Assembly (NCBI GenBank): GCA_013368315.1
Contig: JAACJM010000027.1
Span: 434,001-498,000 of the forward strand
Source of the DNA: Tetrapyrgos nigripes
Taxonomy: Eukaryota; Basidiomycota; Agaricomycetes; Agaricales; Campanellaceae
DNA: 64,000 nucleotides
Direction of reading: 5' to 3'
Every line of letters starts with the position of its first letter. The first letter of the stretch is position 1. Under the pieces are notes generated by a model, which worked only from the letters and a program-made list of their open reading frames with translations, did no database searches and had not been told where the DNA came from. Made by a program: the position numbers and the translations under genes. Shown here piece by piece: positions 54,954 to 64,000 of the stretch.

Positions 54954-56998
54954 TCAATTGTCTCTTTCTCTTAGTAATATGTCATCATCTATAGTATCCA
55001 ATATTATACTACGAGTAACTCGACCGTTCCTCCTCCTCAGACCAGAGACTGCTTCAGGTTCTCGATCACAGCTTTCTGACCATGGTATAGTGGGAACAAA
55101 ATCGATATCAATCAGCCCTTGAGAAGTGATAATTCCTTCATCGACTGATTTATGAAGGTTGAGAAGCATATGTGACACCATGATCGCGCAGAAGTTCATT
55201 GTCAGTGTGAATAGAGGTTCTGTGGAGTAGTCCTGTGATGCAGAGGAAATTCAACATCAAACAGAAGGCAAAACGAATGTTCTGAACACCTACCCCGGAC
55301 CCCTAGACCACAGAATTAAGTAAGTGGACCGATGCGGATGGAAAAAGCTCGACTTACATAGAAGTATGTTGTTATATTTGCCACTGCCATAAGCACCATG
55401 AACCTGGTATATCTATACCTCAGAATAGCTGAAGACAACAGTTTACAGCGTTGATACTTACACGTAGTATACAGCTCCTGTGATATAAAACAATCAAGTG
55501 GGTAAGTTTCGTTCGTCCGCCTAAATAGGTAAGATACTCACCGTCTCTAAATAACAACGCAATCAACGGATTAGACAGCTGCGTATTGAAGCCATGATAA
55601 TATCTCATCGACCAGGATTTCCATAGTGTCAATGAAAAGAGGACAGATTCGACCACCATACTCAGTACCCATGGGATTATGCGTTCTGGTTAAAAAAAGA
55701 AAGAAAAAATACCAAACACGAATCAGATTGGGTATGAGTTGGATAAAATACAAATGAGAGACGCACGGGCGATACTGAGAAGACAAAGGTCAAAGCAACG
55801 AGGATGAACGTTAAACATGACGGTGCTTGTTTGCTGAGCCATAACACATGGACTCACTGCTCATCGACGCGTACCATGACCACACACCCTTCAGGATGGA
55901 ATTCCATCGGTACGGTACCTCGGTCTAATACCAACCACTGTTTACGTACAGAGAACTCAGCGTTGAACCCAAGACCACATTCATCAAGTTTTACTTACCA
56001 AAACAATCACAATAAGTAACGAAACTGTGAGCACCATAATAACCAAAATTCGACGACTCCGTTCGTAAAGGGCATATATACGCAAGGAGAGAGAGCCTGC
56101 CCCGACCAGAGCCAACGTATGGATGGATCGTGGATAAGGAAAATTGAGAATGAGAGAAGCATACTAGAGGAAGAAACACAAAAGGGCTGGGGTGTTGAAA
56201 GTCTACCTACCATTTTGCACGACAGCTCTCATGGTGCACCAGACCATCCAGCATGTATGGTATCGCATGCACCTAGATATAAGTGGGCCAGTTCAAAATC
56301 AAAGGGCAGGTATCGGATTTTCAATTGGAATGTACTTACGCCTGGAAAGTAAAAAGCAGAAAGATCGGTGTTCAGAGCCAGAGTCATGACGTCGACGTAT
56401 AATCCAAGAACAAGCCTGTGATGAATCAGATGAAGGTGTATGTACTCTTGATGCACTCACACTAGTATTCATCATCGAAAACGTCACCACCGTCACAGGA
56501 AATGTTCCGACAAATGCCGAATATCGGATGATAAGGAAGCAATAAGAGGATAGGATTTTAGGACGTGTCCAGATGTACCTGACTTCGTCGTCTGGAACGA
56601 TATCAATGTGATGCAAAAAACATCACAGCCAACCACCAGTGAGCACTAAGAAGTTAGGTAGAAGTTAGCCGGAACTCACCGAAAGTGATAATATGATCCC
56701 AAATAAGAATCGCTATAAATTTTGCGTTTGTGGGTTAAAAAGGCATCCAACCAGGTCGAAAAGCTTCCAAAGACGACATACTGATACCCAGGATGTACAT
56801 ATACCTATGAAGCATTCTGTGGACTCGTAGAGTATTTATATCAGTACTATACGTATTATAAAAAGGCACCAATGTACGGAGAACGGGAAGGGAACGGGCA
56901 GGGAACAGGCAAGGACATAGAAGAAATAGAATAGGAACTACTCACATCTGCCCTTCAACACTAACGATGCCAATGCCAGGATTGCTGCCCTGATCCAT
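54954..56998 (-). CDS. DUF6533 family seven-helix membrane protein (about 11 exons)
   Basis: Start ATG 56998; exons 56998..56946, 56804..56782, 56712..56680 and 56591..56461 are exact and give MDQGSNPG.., M-Y-M-Y-I-L-G-I-T-I-L-I-W-D-H-I-I-T-F-D-D-E-V-R-Y-I-W, the DUF6533 signature (Y-x-Y..G..x-x-D-H..T..D-D-E-V-x-x-I-W). Later exons supply LRIYALYERSRRILVIMVL (helix 4 with the IYALY motif), WLVLDR..GCVV.., a helix CLTFILVALTFVFS, RIIPWVLSMVVESVLFS.., and the last exon ending LLRERDN-stop at 54954 after YSTEPLFTLTMNFCAIMVSHMLLNLHKS. Exons between 56,460 and 56,100 and one junction near 55,700 are uncertain. Family members are abundant in mushrooms, are predicted integral membrane proteins, and have no known ligand. 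Looks complete and host-derived. Confidence 0.8.
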
Positions 56999-59900
56999 AG
57001 TGATATATCCTTCCTCAGTATTTAAGGACCAGTTCGTTTTGGTTTTCTTTTTGGGTCGCGTGTGTGAAGAGAGGAGAGCAGAAGGTAAAGAAGAGTGTAG
57101 AGCGTAGATTGATAGATGGAAAACGAACGAAATGCAAAGGGACGGAAGGGAGGGAAACGGAGAGAAGGAACAGGATTTTGGCAATTGAAGGAAGTAGGAT
57201 ACGATAGCACAAGCACAAGCCGAAAAGAACGCAAGAAAGCGAACGCAAAAACACAACAACAGCGCAAGTGACAATTATATCGAAATGGCCTGGGTCTGGG
57301 TCCGGAGAAAGCGGTGGAGCGGTGGAGCGGTTCACCGACGAAGAGCAATGGGCAGAGGACAAAGCAAGAGTGACGAATTTAGAGGGAAGGGAATACTCGG
57401 TAGATAGGAAATGGGGTAGGAATTCGTCAATTTCGACTATTGCGTCCTTTTATGGGATAAGCTTTTCGGCGTTCGCCACATATGTGCTAGCCAATGCCGT
57501 TCTGCTCACGATTCAGAGTGTTCATTTTAGACTTCCGATTCATGTAGGTAGGTATGCTTTGCTTGAGTCTTCTCGAGTGACACCTGTCCGCCACGGTCAT
57601 CCACTTCGTGGCACCGTCGGACATATCATTTGTACCTCGTCAGTCTGTAGGAATGATATTGAGACTTCTGGACATAGTATTAGTAAGCATACGCACAGAT
57701 TTTCGGGGTTACAAAAAGTTGTATATGCATTTTGTAAGTCTTGAGATGCCAGCCTAGCATACATGATGTGGTCTAGAAATAGAAAAAACTACAAGGCCGT
57801 CGATCGACGATCTCCCACCATCCGCATTCCCACCCCGATCCCTGATGTCGACCTCGCAATTGAGTAGCAAACATTCCACGGGTTCTAACTTTTCCACGCC
57901 ACCTCAGCGCTCCGAAATGACCGAAATTGACTGACAATTTCATGGGAGAAGATGGAAAATCTGGTTCTCCCATGTGAGTTCCATAATTCCGCCACCATTT
58001 TGTCGTTTTACATCATGGTGATGGGTCTTCATGGGAGTATATGTGAAGACTCTGTTAAGTAGTGTAGTACATATCATTTCGTCATGGGCAGGCATTGTTC
58101 TTTGCAACTACATCTATTCCCATTTCTATCCATGTACAGCCATCTATCTACATCTCAAGCTGCTGTACCCCATCTCACCAGCAGGTCACAATCACCTCCT
58201 ACACCCATCCCATCCCATCCCGCCCCATATCCTCAACCTGTAGTCATGTCTATAGTCACTGAGGTAAAATGTAATAAAGATGCGTACCTTATTTGAATTT
58301 TTTCGGACTTGGTTCTTGGTATGACGTTTCATATATAGAAAGAGTATGATTCTTGAGATGTAGAAATGAGAAAGACAGACACCCCCGCGTAGATGGGGGA
58401 AGGAAAAAACAAACAGACTGGCGTCCTTGGGGCTGTCGAGGCTATGGAGAGCAAACCCATATTGAGAAAGCGACAAGCGCATTGACGAAAGACGAGACAA
58501 ACCCAAAGGACGAAGTCAAGCATGTCGCTTGATCATGTGAAACCTTTGGGTTTTGTTTTGGACTGTATTCGTATAATGTGTTTATAGTTGAAATATTCGT
58601 ATTTATATGTGTCGACGTGTCCGTAGATGCATGAGTGAGGTATGTTGGACCAAAATAAGGTTGTCGACTAGGAGAACGCCTCGAGGCTCGAGATATTTTG
58701 TCTGTTGGGCTCACTAAGTCCGAAGCAAAGGTGACCCATGTAGTTGATGACCATGTATCATATTGGGTATTGCTCGAATAGAGGGTTCCATTTTACTTGG
58801 CGCCTCAGGAATTTCCAGATTTTAGTGTCTCAACAACACTTTGATTGTCTGAATGGACATTGATGTGAACTCCGCCATATCCGACGCTGGCGGCGATGAT
58901 CGTCGTAGTGCTGTAGTGCTATGTTTGAGGTGTTAATGTAGCAGACGTCCTACTATTCTTAATGTAGAGGGGTCAGCGCTGGATTGCCATAGATTTGTAG
59001 GGATAATAGATTCTGGAATTGTCAGTTGATGTTGATGAGGTAACGTTTTGAACGTGTGGCGTGCAGGTTGTGGATGTGGAAAGCTGCTCGGAATGCATGT
59101 AGATTGGGTTGAAGGTGACAGGTCGAGTGTACTTATCGCAATTTTTTTTTTCTTCTGCATCTTGGCGTGCCAAGGCCCATCATGGCCAGCTGATTTTTTC
59201 TATGTGGCTACAAGTTTGAGTTTTACTGACGAGTTTCGAATATGAAATGAGGGGGCATTATACGAAATATTTTCTCGAGGTTGCGGTTCTTCAAGTGGCA
59301 TCCTGAAGGGATGATGTTGGTAATATGGTCTCGTAGTGTTTTCTGTTCAACAGCGGCGAGCACTTGCTGCTACTAGCCAGTGACAGGTGGAAATGTTCAA
59401 TGGTGTAGTAGCCTGTCGTAGACCAAAACCCTGCAAGGTGGTGGTTCTTGCTGATTGTGGTACTAATGAAAATTTTTTGTCTCACTCAACGAATTTTCAG
59501 ATGGTCGTGTAACAGTCAACTTTTGGAATTGATGAAATGAAAGGATCATCAGGGCTATATCAATAATGATGAATGATGAATTGATTGAATAAATGCTACA
59601 GCTTTTCGTTGTGAAACAAAATTGATTTAGAGGGATGAAAAGATGAAGATTTGGAAATTCATCTGTGTTCTTGGTTGTGGACAGTGAGATAGTGTTGGTA
59701 TGTTCAGAATTATAAGAGTATTTCAGTCTATTCAGCGCATCGCTAATAGACCATGTCTGCGATGTTGTGGGCAACTTCGCTACTGTAACTGGATTTACTA
59801 GCTTGAAATGGAATAGATTATGTTCATGCAGTTTCAACAAAGTTTTGCCCAAACCTCCGTCATGTCACCAGACTCAAGTCCCTCGAGGGAAAGACAGAGT

Positions 59901-61160
59901 CTCTTCCTGCTCCCAATCCAAACTGTACTGTCTTTTCCCATCGCCAGCAATGATATCATGGATTGGTTATCCATGACATCGTGGACAGTGGAGGGTTCAG
60001 TCTGGAATAGAGATCAGGTAGGTCCTTGTTTATTGGGAAGGTCAGCACCCAGGAGGTGATGATCATGGCTGTACCTCTTGTCTTATGAGGGCTCACCAGG
60101 ATTCGTCCCTTGACCTAGGGATTGATGTGTTGTACGCAAGCTGTACAGCGATTGCGTGAGATACCGTAGGTTGATATGATGGGGGGGGGCAGTATTACAA
60201 TATCAATTGGAGGAGAGGATAATAGAATAACTGTTGTTGTGATTGAGAGATTGAAAGATATGGTAGGTAGATAAGACAGGGTGTGATATTGCGATCAGAG
60301 GAGAGGGTATGGGAAATGGAACAGTATAACTGGAACAGGTGCTTGGTATTGGGATTAGGAGAGAGGAGGCTGAAGAGAGGTGTGCTGTATTGTGGTTGTG
60401 TTTTGTGTTGGGATATGCAGGTTGCTGGTGTAGATCCGCGATATTGTTGTTCATGTGCAGACGCATTATTGAGTGAGATAGGGCTAAGGTTGCATGTATG
60501 TATACCATTGTGATATGTTATTGGGATATCAAAGCATGGGTAATTGTGGTATCAGGAATCATATGACATATTGGGATGCTGAAGTTCATTTGTGGTATCA
60601 AGGACCATATGAAATGTTAACTGGGATACTAGAGGCATCCTCATTGATCAGTATTGTATTGCTGCCCATTATCAGAGTGATGAGAGTTGACATCGAGGAT
60701 TTGTCATGTAGCGAGGAATTAGTTTATCATACTGTGGGCAATCGTTTGTTATCAGAATATCAAGGGTGTGGATTTGTGGTATCCAGCCCATTATTGTATC
60801 ACTGCCCATTGTCATATTGTGTAATGCCCATTATCATATCGTATTCCTGCCTGTTATTGGAGTATTGAGCTTATCATATCATGGGCAGCTTCTCATTATC
60901 AAAGTGTTGTAGGACTCGTGGTAGCCAGTACCAAGACCAGTACCAGATGAAGTGGGCATGGGATTCATGGTAGCCAGTACCAAATGAAGTGAAGAAACTT
61001 GTCATATGAAAGGGATCATATTATGGTATTATTGCTAGGTAGTGAAAAGTAGAGGGAAGATATTGAGGTGTTTTGAAAAGTAGTGGTTGCAATGGCCAAA
61101 CAAAAGAGAGAGAAAATCACAATGTACTGGGGTAACACGTCGTATTGGGAGGAATTGAGA
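56999..61160. other. Long AT-rich region with no firm gene
   Basis: No supported gene. The open frame at 57,268-57,744 lacks an ATG start (it begins GTG) and overlaps the upstream region of the DUF6533 gene. The minus frames at 58,442-58,714 and 59,463-59,852 have no recognised motif or introns. There is a G-run at 60,181-60,190. Confidence 0.35.
60500..60960. repeat. Degenerate repeats of GCCCATTATCAT / TGGTATC units
   Basis: Words such as GCCCATTATC (60,664; 60,826), TGCCCATTGTCAT (60,801), GTGGGCAATC/GGGCAG, and TGTGGTATC (60,546; 60,591; 60,774) recur in both orientations over 450 bp. This looks like a decayed palindromic or minisatellite array. Confidence 0.45.
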
Positions 61161-61174
61161 AAACTAGATGATTG

Positions 61175-61475
61175 TGCTTACCAGGCCTGGCACTGCAATG
61201 AGTGTCATTCGCAAGGTGTTGGCCAGAGTGTGCCTTGAGATGGGTTGTATAGGATGTGGGGGAAGCTTGAGTGTCCTAAATTTGGCACAGGTCATTAAGA
61301 TGGGTGATTGTGCAAGCTTGCTCTGCCTTGTAGTTGTAACATCAGCTGCCTCCAGAGGGTTGCCTAGGATGGTTTGTCAGTGTCCAGCAGGTCCTTCCTC
61401 ATCAGCGTCATGCTCTTCATCATCTTTGTTGTTCCTTCCACAACTAGCCTCAGTCACTTCAGTTTCTACTTAGGC
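61175..61475 (-). pseudogene. Transposon-like ORF remnant with one TGA
   Basis: The reverse strand is open from about 61,475 to 61,190 except for one TGA at about 61,378: ..CGRNNKDDEEHDADEEGPAGH-stop-QTILGNPLEAADVTTT.. then ..PISRHTLANTLRMTLI. Acidic then basic composition resembles N-terminal regions of element proteins, but no domain is recognised. Confidence 0.25.
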
Positions 61476-63239
61476 ATTATTGTCTGAGGACGGTCTGGAA
61501 TGTTTGCGGGTCCACATGTTGGGCAAGGGTAGTATTGTCAGTGCCTGAGGCCTGAATGTGACTGAGCATAGATTCAAGAAGACTAGGAGAGAGAATTGCA
61601 GAGGGTGATATCTGAAAAAGGCATAGAATATCGAGATATTGCTATCTAGGACAATGAGGAGTGGACGATGAAGAGAGAAAACTGAGGTGTCCACATGACT
61701 ACCATTGGCTACCAAGTCTGAAAACACGCATTACTCCCCAAGGCTGTCCTACTGCTACACAAGTAGCTCTTGTGAACTGGTAGTTGGGTTGTATATCCCC
61801 CCTATATCTATGACTGCATCAATAATGCAATTACGAGGCCTCTTAAAGGCTGAGTTAACTTATGTTGACCTCGAAAATTTTACCATGACCTTAAACTCCA
61901 ACCCTTTTCATTGTCACAGCTGGTCTTTGCCCTTCCCAACAACTGGAATGTCCAGACTCAGATCCAAGGACTGTTGATGTCAACAACCACGACGTCATGC
62001 TAGCATGTCAAATCGATCTGCTTAACACCCTTTTTCCCTCTCACTTTCCACTGATTCTCCCTCCCTTCTGCATAACCTGAGTTAGACTACGTAGAAGGGC
62101 CTTGTAATTTGCCACGTGAAGCAATGGCCCTTTGCCCCAGTTTGAAGAAGATTTGGCTAGGACATACCAGTAAGGGTGTTAGATTGACAAATGACTTCAT
62201 GCCAGGTTCAAATGTTCATGCCTGGTCACTACAATTACTAGTTAGACAGAAAAGCGTGTCTGCAAGTAGTACAGGCTGCTTACCATAGTTTGATAAACTG
62301 GGCAATTCGACAGAGCGCACCTATATGTAGATGAAGCCCTGGCATACATAGAACAGTCAGTGAGGCAAATGACTACAACAAAGAGGCAGACATACCTGTA
62401 TCCTTTTTTTCCAACACCTTTCAGGTTCTGCATGTCCTCATCAGCTTCCTTCAACCTTGCTCTTGCAGTTGGCAGCTTGGTATAGTTGTCCTTATGTGGA
62501 GTAGAGGGCAGTAGAGTATGCAGTGTATGAGAATAAATGAATATGAGGACACTTGTTAAACAAGTGAGGTGACGAATACTATTGCGGCTCTGGAGGTATA
62601 GACAGTGAACTACTAAGTATTTATACTGTTAGCTACTGTGGCTACGCAAGTCTGTAAATATAACACTGTGGAGAAAAGCGGATACTACAATGTAATGTCT
62701 GATATCAGTTCGGAGTCAACGATGTAAGAGACAATGTAAGTATGGCGTATAACAGAAAGTAAGTGGTGCTTGTGAGGATACAAGTGGATTGTGTATACTA
62801 GTGAAGTGGAGAGAAAGATAAGATTGTTCGTTGTAAGTATAGGTCAATATAAAATTCCAACACAGTGAAGGAATAGGGAATGTAGATGAGGAGACATTAG
62901 AGAAGAGGAGATGGTGGATGTTCTCCTTCAAGAGGAGAAATTTACGTTGATGGATTTTGAGTCAGACTTTGAATAGACTTGGCATGCAAAGTTGATGTCT
63001 GCATGTGCCGAAGCTTTTCAAATGGGAGGAGGTGAGGAGGTGACAAGGAGGTGAGCTAGGTGAGGAGGCGAGGAGGTGAGTTGCTGAGTTGATGATGTGT
63101 GTCATCAATGACATGGAGAAAGATGCTAAAAGATGTGGTCAAAATACAGAATTTTCCATATCAGCCCATGTCAGTCCATTTCTGCCCATTCCTCCCATGT
63201 GGACCCATGGTCTATTTTCATTGGGATTGATACGTCCAT
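61476..63239. other. No gene firmly recognised
   Basis: Mostly non-coding. A possible exon on the minus strand at about 62,480-62,400 (KLPTARARLKEADEDMQNL.., ending at a GTATGT donor) may be part of a decayed gene. A GGAGGTGAG array lies at 63,025-63,080. Confidence 0.3.
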
Positions 63240-63450
63240 GCTTCCTCCGTCACCTTTCATGATGGCACAGGCCCTGCAACCAAGACAAGCTTCAGACACA
63301 TTACCTTCCCTCAGCAGCTGTCAAAAGTCATAAACAACTGTGCTCTGCATCACTGTTGCTACCTCTAAACCTTCCAAGGTAAAATCATAGATGAAGGAGA
63401 TGTGGGCCACTGCTTCACATGGCAGTAACAAGGCCCAAGTTATATTAGCT
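63240..63450 (+). repeat. Remnant shared with 26.8 kb (MKEMWAT.. word)
   Basis: ATGAAGGAGATGTGGGCCAC at 63,391 and the following AAGGCCCAA resemble 26,849-26,900. Two in-frame stops interrupt the plus frame, so it is a decayed piece of a dispersed element. Confidence 0.4.
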
Positions 63451-63879
63451 GCAGTCCAATAGCCAAGAGCTCCAGTACATAATATGCTTGGTATTATAGA
63501 GATGATAACGTGCTTTGAATCTAAGTGAATGTAGAATTGCTGCATAGTCATGCGCATACACTAGACTATGGAGCAGTGATAGCCTAACGTTTTGTGCTTA
63601 TGAATATACTATTTGGATGCTCATGTAATATTCCCTTGTTTAGTAACAAAAATGTTTTTTCACAGTCACATTTGAAAAAGTATGCTTCTCTGTAACAACT
63701 GAAAAACCATGGCCTGTTTGGCCAACCATCATATGGAACAATATCCAGAACAATACACATGAGATGTGTGTTCAGTTGCCAGGCTGCGTTTCTTGTGTGC
63801 TGCTGCTGCTAATCTCATTCTTTTTCTCTTATTCCCTTTTCTCTTCTCTAATCTCATTTAACACACTTGTTTTACTTTC
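63451..63879. other. No gene; possible promoter of the gene at the right edge
   Basis: Non-coding. A pyrimidine tract (TTCTTTTTCTCTTATTCCCTTTTCTCTTCTC, named in part) directly precedes the ATG at 63,880, as is common before fungal start codons. Confidence 0.3.
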
Positions 63880-64000
63880 ATGATGTCCACATCTGAAGAG
63901 CCTACAGGGGATCTTCTGAGTGTCTCAGCCCTTGGTACGCCCACTCAGCAAGCCCCTTGGTACACCTACCCGGCAAGCAGGAGACCCATGGATGCTGGAG
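63880..64000 (+). CDS. Start of an unidentified gene (truncated by window end)
   Basis: Open from ATG ATG at 63,880 to the end of the window (40 codons): MMSTSEEPTGDLLS, then SALGTPTQQAPWYTYP. The pyrimidine-rich leader supports a real start. Too little is present to identify it; the Pro/Thr/Ser-rich start is common for element-encoded and regulatory proteins alike. Confidence 0.35.
   Translation, partial: MMSTSEEPTGDLLSVSALGTPTQQAPWYTYPASRRPMDAG

Noticed and set aside
57268..57744. 158-codon plus-strand open frame
   Set aside because: It starts at GTG, has no ATG near its start, no domain, and lies over the upstream region of the minus-strand DUF6533 gene.
60181..60190. Homopolymer G run
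   Set aside because: Isolated; too short to support a G-quadruplex or recombination claim.
62195..62225. GGTTCAAAT resembling a tRNA B box
   Set aside because: No A box or cloverleaf could be folded around it. I found no convincing tRNA or rRNA gene in the window.

Overview
The window is nuclear DNA of a mushroom-forming basidiomycete (Agaricomycetes). This rests on many short spliceosomal introns (about 45-95 nt, GTRNGT...YAG), the absence of operons, and protein families I recognise as typical of that group: DUF6533 seven-helix proteins, a DUF6593-like protein, DUF6532, expanded alpha-kinases, GSTFuA-type glutathione transferase, Plavaka transposases and the DUF6570 region of Helitrons. 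Gene density is low and most of the sequence is repeats and transposon debris, so this looks like an accessory, repeat-rich region.

Layout. 0-9.3 kb holds a Ser-rich, probably GPI-anchored protein, a tandemly duplicated family of small secreted proteins with decayed copies, a one-pass membrane protein and a DUF6593-like gene, all on the minus strand. 11-18.5 kb is an alpha-kinase gene whose intron contains a 6.4-kb MULE-like element with inverted repeats of about 100 bp. That element itself carries a second alpha-kinase piece, a decayed KOW-domain gene, a transposase and an 80-residue zinc-ribbon gene. 21.6-26.6 kb is a 3.9-kb hAT element with an exact 8-bp target duplication, inserted in a further copy of the secreted-protein family, followed by a truncated seven-helix protein gene. 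27.1-29.3 kb is a glutathione transferase whose first intron holds nested repeats. A 404-bp MITE lies at 30.1 kb. A complete YTP1-like gene runs from 32.6 to 34.8 kb.

40.0-47.25 kb is bounded by matching 17-bp inverted repeats. It carries three genes: a DUF6532 protein, a divergently transcribed Plavaka transposase with two nonsense codons, and a new coiled-coil protein. It is followed by a fragment of an importin-beta gene, a Helitron fragment abutting a second Plavaka transposase that is open over its core, an inverted duplicate of part of a DUF6533 gene, and the full DUF6533 gene (55.0-57.0 kb). From 57 kb to the end I see mainly AT-rich non-coding sequence, degenerate repeats and transposon remnants, with the start of a new gene at the right edge.

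The genes do not form a pathway. What links them is transposon biology: elements inserted in introns that leave the host reading frame joinable, elements carrying pieces of host gene families, and frequent TGA nonsense codons in decayed transposases. Exon models were built by eye from splice motifs and frame continuity. Family names come from recalled motifs; no database search was run.
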